From positions 1 to 52,059 of the forward strand of contig NZ_JACJPY010000027.1 of assembly GCF_014696345.1 (NCBI RefSeq): a DNA stretch of 52,059 bases, in the 5' to 3' direction. Under the pieces are notes generated by a model. It made no database searches, was not told the origin of the DNA, and saw only the letters and a list, made by a program, of their open reading frames with translations. Position numbers and translations under genes: made by a program. Below, in pieces: positions 24,441-32,961 of the stretch. The DNA is from Pseudanabaena cinerea FACHB-1277. GTDB taxonomy: Bacteria > Cyanobacteriota > Cyanobacteriia > Pseudanabaenales > Pseudanabaenaceae. Position 1 is the first letter of the stretch; every line of letters starts with the position of its first letter.

Positions 24441-24596
24441 TCAATTAGTGGCACTGCACTGACAGAAATTACAAATAATGGCGATAATAGCGAAATTATG
24501 GACGCTTTGTACCTTTTCTGCCTGTCTTGCCCAAGCCGTATCAAGGAAAAGTGTAGAAGCAACTAAACCAGCGATCGCCACCGTAAGAATTTTCAT
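24441..24596 (-). CDS. Possible small secreted peptide
   Basis: A 51-codon frame starting MKILTVAIAGLVASTLFL with an AWA site fits a signal peptide; the remaining 28 residues contain three cysteines near the end. There is no Shine-Dalgarno and I do not recognise it. It lies next to decayed DUF29-like sequence, so it may itself be a truncated gene. Confidence 0.3.
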   Translation of the reverse strand: MKILTVAIAGLVASTLFLDTAWARQAEKVQSVHNFAIIAIICNFCQCSATN

Positions 24597-24827
24597 TGTT
24601 TCTGAGATCAATATAGAGGTCGTTTTTTTGATTATAGTACGTTAATTAAACATAAAATCACAACCCATGCAACTGTCTTGATCCTAGAGATCTAAATTTG
24701 ACTTTAAATTTGACTGTGATCTGCTTTCCTTTGGGTAGATATTTGCGATCGCGCGACTACATGAATAAGGATCGTGGTAAGTTAAGTTTAGTTAAGAAAT
24801 TATTTTGATCATCAGGCTATTTGCTAT

Positions 24828-26714
24828 ATGAAATCCTCTTGGAGAACTGCGCTGCTGTGGTTACTGCCCATAGCGATAATTGGCTTTTTTGGATGGCAAA
24901 CAGTGGTTGCCCGTCCCGTTCCTAGTCGTCCCACGGTCAATGCTGCGAATACGCGCATTTCCTACGGCAGATTTTTGGAATATCTCGATGAACATCGCGT
25001 CCGCAAGGTCGATGTTTTTGATGGTGGTCGCACGGCGGTAATCGTAGCAAGCGATCCCCAAATTGAGGGTAAAGAACAACGCGCTAGGGTGGATTTGCCA
25101 ATCTACGCGCCCGAATTGATGGACAGGCTCAATGATGGATCTGTGGATCTTGCTATCTATCCTCCCAGCAACAACGGCGCAATTTGGGGCTTTGTTAGCA
25201 ACTTAATTTTCCCCGTTGCCCTAATTGCAGGTCTATTTTTCCTATTTCGCCGCTCCAATCAAATGGGTGGACCTGGACAGGCTATGGACTTTGGTAAGTC
25301 TAAGGCGCGTTTTGCCATGGACGCTCAAACTGGCGTGAAGTTTGATGATGTCGCTGGCATTGAAGAAGCCAAAGAAGAATTGCAAGAGGTCGTCACCTTC
25401 TTGAAGAAGCCTGAACGCTTTACTGCTGTCGGCGCTAAGATTCCTAAAGGTGTTTTGTTAATTGGCCCACCTGGAACTGGTAAAACCTTACTTGCTAAGG
25501 CGATCGCGGGTGAAGCTGGTGTACCTTTCTTCTCCGTATCGGGTTCCGAATTTGTGGAAATGTTTGTTGGGGTTGGTGCATCCCGCGTGCGCGATTTGTT
25601 CAAAAAGGCAAAGGAAAATGCACCTTGCATCATCTTTATTGATGAAATTGATGCGGTCGGTCGTCAGCGTGGCGCTGGCATCGGCGGTGGTAATGATGAG
25701 CGCGAACAAACCCTCAACCAAATCCTCACGGAAATGGATGGGTTTGAAGGTAATTCGGGCGTAATTGTGATTGCAGCGACTAACCGCGCTGATGTGCTGG
25801 ACTCTGCCCTATTGCGTCCAGGACGCTTTGATCGCCAAATTGGTGTTGATCCACCCGACATCAAAGGTCGCTTGCAGGTTCTCAATGTCCATGCCCGTGA
25901 CAAAAAGATTAGTCCTGAAGTTTCTTTAGAAGCGATCGCCCGTCGTACTCCAGGGTTTGCAGGGGCTGACCTTGCCAACCTTCTCAACGAAGCCGCGATT
26001 CTTACCGCCCGTCGCCGCAAGGATGCGATGACTATGGCAGAAATCGATGATGCTGTGGATCGGATCATTGCAGGTCTGGAAGGCAAGGCACTCGTTGATA
26101 GCCGTAACAAGCGTTTGATCGCCTATCACGAAGTCGGTCATGCGATCGTGGGTACATTGATGAAAGAACATGATCCCGTTCAAAAAGTCACCCTCATTCC
26201 CAGAGGACAGGCGGCTGGTTTGACATGGTTTACTCCCGATGAAGAGCAAACCCTGATCTCTCGCGGTCAAATCCTTGCCCGTATCACTGCTGCCCTTGGT
26301 GGACGTGCTGCCGAAGAAGCTGTATTTGGTTCTGCGGAAGTAACCACTGGCGCAGGGGGCGATTTGCAACAGGTTAGCGGTATGGCGCGGCAAATGGTGA
26401 CTCGTTTCGGAATGTCTAATATTGGTCAACTTGCCCTTGAAGGTCAAAGCTCGGAAGTATTTCTTGGGCGTAGCATGGGTGGTGGCTCCCAATATTCTGA
26501 AGATATCTCCGCCAAGATCGATCAACAGGTGCGCGAAATTGTGCAGAAGTGCTATCAAACTGCCTTGCAAATTGTCTATGAAAATCGTGCGGCGATCGAT
26601 CGCGTTGTCGACTTGTTAGTTGATGCCGAAACTCTTGACGGTGAAGAATTCCGCCGTATTATTTCTGAGTACACTACAGTTCCTGTAAAAGAGCGTTTTG
26701 TACCTCAAATCTAA
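24828..26714 (+). CDS. ftsH: FtsH ATP-dependent zinc metalloprotease
   Basis: 628 residues. Two N-terminal membrane segments (about 7-26 and 123-141) flank a lumenal/periplasmic domain. The AAA module has Walker A GPPGTGKT (K219), Walker [13 protein letters not shown] and the SRH around [18 protein letters not shown]. The zinc protease motif is HEVGH (H434, H438). The sequence is closest in memory to the thylakoid FtsH2/VAR2 type, which degrades damaged photosystem II D1 with FtsH3. It is monocistronic, ending at a strong terminator. The start ATG gives the conserved KxSWRTA N-terminus. Confidence 0.96.
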   Translation: MKSSWRTALLWLLPIAIIGFFGWQTVVARPVPSRPTVNAANTRISYGRFLEYLDEHRVRKVDVFDGGRTAVIVASDPQIEGKEQRARVDLPIYAPELMDRLNDGSVDLAIYPPSNNGAIWGFVSNLIFPVALIAGLFFLFRRSNQMGGPGQAMDFGKSKARFAMDAQTGVKFDDVAGIEEAKEELQEVVTFLKKPERFTAVGAKIPKGVLLIGPPGTGKTLLAKAIAGEAGVPFFSVSGSEFVEMFVGVGASRVRDLFKKAKENAPCIIFIDEIDAVGRQRGAGIGGGNDEREQTLNQILTEMDGFEGNSGVIVIAATNRADVLDSALLRPGRFDRQIGVDPPDIKGRLQVLNVHARDKKISPEVSLEAIARRTPGFAGADLANLLNEAAILTARRRKDAMTMAEIDDAVDRIIAGLEGKALVDSRNKRLIAYHEVGHAIVGTLMKEHDPVQKVTLIPRGQAAGLTWFTPDEEQTLISRGQILARITAALGGRAAEEAVFGSAEVTTGAGGDLQQVSGMARQMVTRFGMSNIGQLALEGQSSEVFLGRSMGGGSQYSEDISAKIDQQVREIVQKCYQTALQIVYENRAAIDRVVDLLVDAETLDGEEFRRIISEYTTVPVKERFVPQI

Positions 26715-26728
26715 ATCTCTCAATCACT

Positions 26729-26763
26729 AAAAAAATGGCGACTCAATGAGTCGCCATTTTTTT
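26729..26763 (+). terminator. Rho-independent terminator of ftsH
   Basis: Perfect 17-bp inverted repeat (arms 26729-26745 and 26747-26763) with GC core TGGCGACTCA, ending in a run of seven T. A matching A-run on the other side makes it potentially bidirectional. Confidence 0.9.
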
Positions 26764-26944
26764 GTCTCAAACCCTTTCCATATCATCAATATCTCATTGT
26801 AAAGTTACCGATCGCGCCGCCCAAGGGATTCCACCCTTACCCCTCAATGCTCAGCAAGCATCCGCCCTTTGTGAGCTATTGCAAAATACCCCCGCAGGTG
26901 AAGAGGAATTTTTATTAGCGTTACTGGGCGATCGCCATTTTTAA
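26762..26944 (+). pseudogene. N-terminal fragment of aconitase B
   Basis: A 60-codon frame whose residues from about 15 on (VTDRAAQGIPPLPLNAQQ, then LCELLQN.PAGEEEFLL..L.DR) match the very start of AcnB, the TCA-cycle aconitase. The match ends abruptly after GDR, at a HIP1-like GGCGATCGCC, and a stop follows. It starts at a weak TTG within the ftsH terminator. A complete AcnB is over 850 residues, so this is debris of a lost or moved gene. Confidence 0.75.
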
Positions 26945-27016
26945 CAATTATTTCCAAACTGTTAAAATACATCTAAAATATATCAAACGAAAAAACAGCT
27001 ATAGCAAGAAATAAAT

Positions 27017-28132
27017 ATGATTACCATAACACCAACATTGGAGATCCCACCTGAAATAGCTGAAGGACTCGCAAATGAGATTTACTATCGTGTTGGGGGC
27101 GTGATTCGAGAAGTCGCAGGGACTAAGCCTATTGTTGCATGGCTGCGTGAGGTTCCTAATACTTCAGGGAGTAATTTACTGACAATAGCGAATATTGGAT
27201 CTAGTGCCAGTATCCTCAACTTAGGTATTTCTGTAATGGGTTTTGCTCTTGTATTGCATAAACTCAAAGATTTAGAAGAACGATTACAAAAAATCCAGAA
27301 GACCTTAGAGAAAGTTGATCGCAAAATCGATCTAGGGTTTTATGCCAACTTTCGTGCTGCTCTTGATTTAGCGACTAATGCTTTTTCGATGAACCAGTCA
27401 GAAAACCGCAAAAATATGGCAGTTCAAGCTATCAATCGGTTTCTCGAAGCAGAGCATATTTATTTAGATTACACAGACAAGGAGCTTGAGCAACGCAGTA
27501 AACTTGTCCACGAATATTTGTTAACTCTGTCTCTAGCCTATATTGCGGAAGCGCGATGTCATTTAGAACTAGAAGAGTCAGATATGGCTGTGCAACGTTT
27601 AGAGGCAGGATTTAGAGTAATTAGCGATCGCCTTCGTAAATATCTTGATATCCTCCTTACCTCCAATCCCGCCGCTTATTTACATCCAAAATTTAAGAAT
27701 GAAATTGGATTAGGTAGACTCACAAAAGTTTATCAATGGATTGATCCAAGTCTAGATGCTGCTGCTGTCTTTGAAATGCAACGGGATAATATTTTTAGTC
27801 TCAAAAAGGATCAAGGTAGCGATTCAGGCTATAAATGGGTGAATAAACTACCACAGGCAATTGTGGCTGAGTCTGAGGTTCAGTGGGATATATGGGGCAA
27901 TAGAGAGCAGATGAAAAAAGAAGCAATGAGTCGTCTTCCAAAAGTTTTTGCAAATATGGAGTCGATGATTGAAACGATTCAACGTTTTGAGGCTTATCAG
28001 TCTGAGGTAAAAGCAATTTCAAAACTAGGGATAAGTTTTCGGGAATGGACTCTATTAGCTCCAGTGGACAAACAGCAATCAGAGAATAGAACTTTGATGT
28101 ACCTAGTCCCATCTAGACCTGTTGAAGCCTGA
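27017..28132 (+). CDS. Hypothetical membrane-associated coiled-coil protein
   Basis: 371 residues. A hydrophobic stretch (about 53-80) is followed directly by a coiled coil (81-105, LEERLQKIQKTLEKVDRK) and then a long helical domain with TPR-like character (AYIAEARCHLELEESDMAVQRLEAG). Family not recognised. It is 29 bases upstream of the lipase-domain gene on the same strand, so the two are probably one operon. I infer a membrane-located partner of the lipase protein. HIP1 content is low, as is usual for accessory genes. Confidence 0.6.
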   Translation: MITITPTLEIPPEIAEGLANEIYYRVGGVIREVAGTKPIVAWLREVPNTSGSNLLTIANIGSSASILNLGISVMGFALVLHKLKDLEERLQKIQKTLEKVDRKIDLGFYANFRAALDLATNAFSMNQSENRKNMAVQAINRFLEAEHIYLDYTDKELEQRSKLVHEYLLTLSLAYIAEARCHLELEESDMAVQRLEAGFRVISDRLRKYLDILLTSNPAAYLHPKFKNEIGLGRLTKVYQWIDPSLDAAAVFEMQRDNIFSLKKDQGSDSGYKWVNKLPQAIVAESEVQWDIWGNREQMKKEAMSRLPKVFANMESMIETIQRFEAYQSEVKAISKLGISFREWTLLAPVDKQQSENRTLMYLVPSRPVEA

Positions 28133-28161
28133 TTTAGCCGTAATTACCAGAGATTTATTTA

Positions 28162-30660
28162 ATGACTCACGAATGTTCCAAAGCATTAGAAATGTCCTAC
28201 CTAGCTTGGTTGGCATACAGCACCGAACTAGCCGAAATCCATGAGAAGCTGAATGCAAGTGAATCACCGAATTTGCAAGCTTACCAAATTCTGGAACTAC
28301 TTAGAGAAGGGACAGAACACTATGGCTTTGTGGCAATAAACGGTGAACAAGAAATAGTGATTGCGATTCGGGGGACAGTCAGCGTCAAGGACTGGATGTA
28401 TAACTTACTGACACCGCGTATTGTTGATGAATTTCATTTTGGTTTTCAACTTTACACCGAGCCAATTTGGAAACAACTACAAAATATTCTGCCCGATTTG
28501 CTCAAAGACAAACCCAAAATCATTACTACAGGGCATAGTCTAGGAGGAGCTTCGGCAACTTTACTCGCCCATAAACTCAATAAATCAGACTTAAAGCCTA
28601 GTTACTGTAGTCTCGAAACCTACACATTTGGTGCGCCGCCTTTGGGAACTGAGAGCGTGAAATTAGAAACACCACTTTATAGATTTCGTACCCCTGGGGA
28701 TCTGGTTCCCCATTTGCCACTATTGGGCGGCTGTATTGTGGAGATGACTAGCAATAACTTGACTTGGCTTCCCCAAGTTCAACAGCCATTGGCGGAGATG
28801 AGTAAAACACTCACTGAGTACAGCCATCCTGAGCCAGAGTATTTATTGCATTCCACAGGCAAAGTTTATAAACTTGATGCCTCACAAATGAATATTCAGA
28901 CACAGCAATCTGAATTTTTGAAAATCTTGTTAGAGAAGCCAGATCACGGTGCTGCTTTTGCTGAAATCGGCAGTAGCCTTGTCAAAATTTTTCAATTTCA
29001 GGGAAATATTCAGGCTTTAGTGACTGAAAGTATTGGGAGCTATCTCGGAAAGATTGCTGAGACATTGCTGATTGAACATGATATCTTACAGTATATTCAA
29101 GCTCTAGATAGCGAAAAAAGTTTACCTCAATCAGTTTTTGCTACACCTGAACCTGATATCAAAACTGAAATACAAGCAATTAGCTTAGGAGAAAATAAAG
29201 ATATGTTCAATAAAAACTTGTTGAAAAAGATTGCTAAAGGCGCGGTTCAAGCAGGTGAGGAGATTGTAAAGGAAACTGCTCATGTTAGCGGTGCAATTGT
29301 TGAGATGACTAATCTCTCTGAATCCGTTAAACCTGTTGATAATTCTCAAGCAGAAGACGAAGCTTCTACAAAAGATTCTGCAATTGTTGTAACTACTGAC
29401 AAGCCACAAACAGGTAATTGGTGGGATGGCGCATTTGGTGCAGTCGCAGGAGCAGCAGGAGCGGTTGGTAATGCAGCTAGTGCGGTTGGCGGAACAGTTG
29501 CAGGTGCGGCTGGTTCTGTTGGGAATGCCGTTGGTAGTGCGGCTGGTATTGTTGGCGGCACGGTTGCGGGTGCGGCGGGAAATGTTGGCGGGGCGATCGT
29601 TAGTGCGGGAAGTGCAGTTGGTGGTGTAGCTGGATCTGTCGGTAGTGCAGTCGGTGGAGCAGCAGTGGCAACCGCAGGAGCAGTCGGTGGGGCTGTTGGT
29701 GCATTTACGCAAACTGTGGGAGGTGCTGTCGTTGACGGGATCTCATCGGCAACTAGTACAGCAGGGAATGTAATTGACTTTGCTGAAAACAGTCCTTTAC
29801 TCCAAAAAGCTGCACAAGCTTTTAACGCAGACTGGTTACTGAAAGTACTAAACCAAGTTGATGTGATTGCATCGGCTACTGAGGTAGAACGTCTCAAGCA
29901 ACAATATCCAAATGAATCGAATTATCAAATCGCACAAAGAATTATTGGACAAAAAGCAGTAGGTGCTGGTTTATCTGGATTTGGTACTAGTATTGTCCCT
30001 GGTTCTGCCGCAGCATTGTTTGCTGGAGATCTAATTGCAACTACTTTACTGCAAGCTGAGATGGTTTATCAAATAGCTTGTGCCTATGGAATGGATCTTA
30101 ACGACCCAACTAGAAAGGGCGAAGTTGTTGCAGTATTCGGTTTAGCTTTTGGCGGCAAAATGGCAATCAAAGCAGGATTAGGACTGCTAAGAAATATTCC
30201 AGTTGCAGGAGCCGTGATTGCTGCAAGCTCTAATGCAGTAATGATTTATACACTTGGTCAAGCGAGTTGTGCTTTTTATGATGCCAAGCTAAACCCCGTT
30301 AACTTTGAAGAAAAATTAGTAGACATTCAAAAAGATAGTGAAGAGCGTTTAAAAAGTGCGATTCCACAAGAACAGATTATCGATCAAATTCTCGTTCATG
30401 TGATCTTGGCAGGTAATCAAGGCAGAAGTAAGGAAAATGTTTTGGCTGATTTGAAAGCAGCTAATCTTAGACCAGAATCCATTGAGGCGATCGCTGAATA
30501 CATGAGCGCACCACTTCCCCTTGAGGTTTTACTAAAGGATATCAAGCCAGAGTATGCGTTATCTTTGTTTGCCCAATGTCAGAAGTTTGCAATGTTAGAT
30601 GGCATCATGACTCCCGAAGAAGCGCAGGTTATTGAGATGATTCATCAGAAGTTTGCTTGA
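28162..30660 (+). CDS. Lipase class 3 / glycine-zipper / TerB-like multidomain protein
   Basis: 832 residues. Residues 1-235 are a class 3 lipase: nucleophile elbow GHSLGGA (S126), Asp in TPGDLVPHLP (D180), candidate His in EYLLH (H230), and oxyanion-type AIRGT. Residues about 424-530 are an almost pure Gly/Ala/Val array (AVGGTVAGAAGSVGNAVGSA-like), a glycine zipper likely to insert in membranes. Residues about 590-710 look like a hydrophobic EcsC/DUF697-like region. The last 40 (FAQCQKFAMLDGIMTPEEAQV) resemble TerB. The upstream membrane coiled-coil gene is probably its partner. A membrane-attacking effector is a reasonable inference. Confidence 0.75.
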   Translation: MTHECSKALEMSYLAWLAYSTELAEIHEKLNASESPNLQAYQILELLREGTEHYGFVAINGEQEIVIAIRGTVSVKDWMYNLLTPRIVDEFHFGFQLYTEPIWKQLQNILPDLLKDKPKIITTGHSLGGASATLLAHKLNKSDLKPSYCSLETYTFGAPPLGTESVKLETPLYRFRTPGDLVPHLPLLGGCIVEMTSNNLTWLPQVQQPLAEMSKTLTEYSHPEPEYLLHSTGKVYKLDASQMNIQTQQSEFLKILLEKPDHGAAFAEIGSSLVKIFQFQGNIQALVTESIGSYLGKIAETLLIEHDILQYIQALDSEKSLPQSVFATPEPDIKTEIQAISLGENKDMFNKNLLKKIAKGAVQAGEEIVKETAHVSGAIVEMTNLSESVKPVDNSQAEDEASTKDSAIVVTTDKPQTGNWWDGAFGAVAGAAGAVGNAASAVGGTVAGAAGSVGNAVGSAAGIVGGTVAGAAGNVGGAIVSAGSAVGGVAGSVGSAVGGAAVATAGAVGGAVGAFTQTVGGAVVDGISSATSTAGNVIDFAENSPLLQKAAQAFNADWLLKVLNQVDVIASATEVERLKQQYPNESNYQIAQRIIGQKAVGAGLSGFGTSIVPGSAAALFAGDLIATTLLQAEMVYQIACAYGMDLNDPTRKGEVVAVFGLAFGGKMAIKAGLGLLRNIPVAGAVIAASSNAVMIYTLGQASCAFYDAKLNPVNFEEKLVDIQKDSEERLKSAIPQEQIIDQILVHVILAGNQGRSKENVLADLKAANLRPESIEAIAEYMSAPLPLEVLLKDIKPEYALSLFAQCQKFAMLDGIMTPEEAQVIEMIHQKFA

Positions 30661-30868
30661 GTATTTGCAAAAAAACAGCAAAACTTTGCATAAAAATAGC
30701 TCAGTCCGATCTCTTTTACTTTTTAAATCAGCGTCAAATTGCGACTAAAAATATTCAAGATTTTCTAACCATGCGATCGCCTATTCAGTTTGCGATCAGA
30801 GATCATTGCGTGGCATGGGTTTTGCAGATAAATTGTCCCTGCGCTGTCAGGCTTAGGAGCCGAGCATT
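30661..30868. other. Non-coding spacer with repeat fragment
   Basis: No convincing gene. CAGATAAATTGTCCCTGCG at 30825-30843 recurs in inverse orientation at 50787-50805, indicating dispersed repeat material. Confidence 0.4.
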
Positions 30869-30911
30869 CCCGATTTAAGGTGAATCTGAGGTTTAAGTCG
30901 GGTTTCTTTTT
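30869..30911 (+). terminator. Probable terminator after the lipase operon
   Basis: CCCGATTTAA (30869-30878) pairs with TTAAGTCGGG (30893-30902) with one G-U pair, followed by TTTCTTTTT. It is 200 bases after the lipase stop. Confidence 0.6.
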
Positions 30912-30937
30912 CTGCCAAAAATAAAGCCAACTCGAAA

Positions 30938-31168
30938 TCATAAGGGAATATCTGCCATCCGCCTAATCTCTTGCACTGGCAACACTCGCTCCTTTAGCAC
31001 TACTAACACATCAATATCTGAGTCAGCATTTGCTTCACCCCTAGCCACAGCTCCGTATAACAACACTGAATATAGGCGATCGCCATAAAGCTCTTGCAAT
31101 TTTGATTTCAGTTCTTGTAAGAGCAACTGCAAGCGATCGCTAATATTGAGAGTCTTAGTGAGCATCAT
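30938..31168 (-). pseudogene. 3-prime-truncated minimal nucleotidyltransferase gene
   Basis: 76 codons from the ATG at 31168. LYSVLLYGAVARGEANADSD followed by IDVLVVLK is the pol-beta type nucleotidyltransferase core (usual G-S-x-A-R-G; here G-A-V-A-R-G) with the D-x-D metal site. The protein stops after EIRRMADIPL, where relatives continue with a further strand and the third acidic residue. Likely inactive. It overlaps the end of a YefM-like remnant. Confidence 0.65.
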
Positions 31169-31382
31169 TTTGGATACCAATAGGAAAGTTCTCATCAAAA
31201 ATTGGGTCGATGGAATAAGGACATTCTTTCGGTAAATCCTTAGGCTTATATATCTGTTGCATAGGGTTACTATTTTGCAAAACAAACAAAGTTTCCTGCT
31301 GCTGCTCCCAATCCTCAGCACTAATCACCACAAAATCCGCCCCATCTTGGCTTGTAATTTTGAGGGGAGAATGCAGGGCTAC
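31155..31382 (-). pseudogene. 5-prime-truncated Phd/YefM-like antitoxin
   Basis: An open frame with no start codon, bounded by TAA at 31383-31385. The translation SPLKITSQDGADFVVISAED and WEQQQETLFVLQN matches the conserved second half of Phd/YefM antitoxins (xxITxxxGxxxVVISxEDWExxQETLxxL). The N-terminal DNA-binding part has been lost at the junction with the rlmD-like gene. It overlaps the nucleotidyltransferase start. Confidence 0.7.
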
Positions 31383-31390
31383 TTAGTTGC

Positions 31391-32782
31391 TCAGCAACGA
31401 CTCAAAAAGGCGATCGCCTCCACATGGGAGGTTTGCGGGAAGAAATCAATGGGTTGAATGCGGGTTAACTTATAGCGATCGCCTTCGCAAAGTAACTTCA
31501 AGTCCCGCGCTTGAGTGGCAGGGTTACAACTGACATAAACTAGGCGATCGGGCATAACGCATGAGAGATTATCGCCCCGCAAATAATTAATTACCGAAGA
31601 CTCACAACCCTTGCGCGGCGGATCAAGAATCACCACATCGGGCTGCACATTATTTTCCTTAATTACTTGCTCCAACAAATCCTCCACTTTGCCCGTGTAA
31701 AAGGTCACATTGTCAATGCCATTGAGTGATGCATTCAGCTTGCCCTGTGCCGTTGCCTGTGGTTGAATTTCGATCGCGATCGCCTGTTGCACCTGTTCTG
31801 CTAGGGGCAGCGCGATCGTACCAATCCCTGCATAGGCATCGACAATTACTTCCGTTCCCTGTAAATCTAGTGTCGAAGCGATCACACTTAGCATCTTTTC
31901 CGCCTGCTCTGTATAGACCTGAAAGAACGTATCGCCGCGTAAATGGAAGGTTAGCCCTGCAAATTTCTCTAATAGATAATCACGTCCTGCAATGCAGCGA
32001 CTTTCACGCCCAAAGATGGCATTGGTGCGATCGGGGTTGCGGTTTAAAATCACGCCCACAACTTGAGCGTAGCGATCAACCCATGTTTGGGCAAAGCTTG
32101 CCAAATTAGGAACATCCCAATCCCTTGTAACTAATGTAATCAGCACTTCGCCTGTATTGCGTCCGATGCGTAATCCTAAATGGCGCAGCAGCCCCGTATG
32201 GTTATTCTCATCATAGATTTCCCAACATTGGTTATGAATATCTTGCTTAATTTCGGCAAGTAAGGGATCAAGGCGTTGATCTTGGGCAGGGCATTGATTC
32301 AAATTAACAAGTTTATGGCTGCGCTTTTGATAATAACCAGCTTTGAGGTTGCCATCTTTGCCTTTGGCGAGGGGATAGGTGACTTTGTTGCGGTAGTGCA
32401 GGCTCTCCGTTGCGCCAATAATCGGCGTGAGACATTCAGCGATTAGCTCAGGACTAAAACCACCAATACGCTGTAATGCTTGGGCAACAAGGTTTTCTTT
32501 GATGCGAAGTTGGGCGGCATAACTGACGGTTTGCCATTGACAGCCGCCGCATTTGTCAGCAACGATACAGCTAGGGCGGATGCGATCGCTGGAAGGGGAA
32601 AGTATTTTCTCAATGCTGGCATTAGCAAAATTCTTTTTGACAAATTCCAATTTTGCCGCAATGCGATCGCCAGGAACTGTATTGGGTACAAAAATGGCAA
32701 GGTTTTCATAGCGCCCAACCCCATCACCGCTATCGGCAAGATCATCAATGGTGAGATTAATTTTTTGTCCCTGTTGCAACAT
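31391..32782 (-). CDS. 23S rRNA (uracil-C5)-methyltransferase, RlmD/RumA family
   Basis: 463 residues. An N-terminal TRAM domain (1-60) is followed by Fe-S cysteines (C..DKCGGCQWQ), an insertion domain, and a SAM-dependent methyltransferase with VDAYAGIGTIALPLA, LDPPRKGCE and the catalytic cysteine motif VYVSCNPATQARDL. It makes 5-methyluridine in 23S rRNA (U1939 in E. coli numbering) or a related site. The closely related RlmCD type cannot be excluded. It starts at an ATG. The end abuts truncated toxin-antitoxin genes. Confidence 0.93.
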   Translation of the reverse strand: MLQQGQKINLTIDDLADSGDGVGRYENLAIFVPNTVPGDRIAAKLEFVKKNFANASIEKILSPSSDRIRPSCIVADKCGGCQWQTVSYAAQLRIKENLVAQALQRIGGFSPELIAECLTPIIGATESLHYRNKVTYPLAKGKDGNLKAGYYQKRSHKLVNLNQCPAQDQRLDPLLAEIKQDIHNQCWEIYDENNHTGLLRHLGLRIGRNTGEVLITLVTRDWDVPNLASFAQTWVDRYAQVVGVILNRNPDRTNAIFGRESRCIAGRDYLLEKFAGLTFHLRGDTFFQVYTEQAEKMLSVIASTLDLQGTEVIVDAYAGIGTIALPLAEQVQQAIAIEIQPQATAQGKLNASLNGIDNVTFYTGKVEDLLEQVIKENNVQPDVVILDPPRKGCESSVINYLRGDNLSCVMPDRLVYVSCNPATQARDLKLLCEGDRYKLTRIQPIDFFPQTSHVEAIAFLSRC

Positions 32783-32961
32783 ATTTTTGAAACTATAGCG
32801 AATTGGTAAAATGCAAGTAATGAATGTCGGGTTATTGATCCGCCATTGATCAGAAAATTGGGCTTTAAGCTCTATGGTTCTTACAAGGCTGTATATTTAC
32901 GATACAGTAAGGATTGAATATTTTGCTCATATGGGTTTTGATTCTCGCCATGGGCGTAGAT

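Noticed and set aside
24302-24562. 86-codon minus-strand frame
   Set aside because: It combines decayed DUF29-like sequence in the wrong frame with unrelated DNA; the DUF29-like match in another frame explains the end better.
25664-26570. Long antisense frames over ftsH
   Set aside because: These are shadows of a strongly conserved gene; the products have no recognisable motifs.
29185-29897. Cys/Thr-rich and Ala/Pro-rich antisense frames opposite the lipase gene
   Set aside because: They mirror the repetitive Gly/Ala/Val-coding DNA on the plus strand and are artefacts of that repeat.
30657-30878. 73-codon plus-strand frame after the lipase gene
   Set aside because: It includes repeat fragments and ends in the terminator stem; no family or ribosome site is evident.
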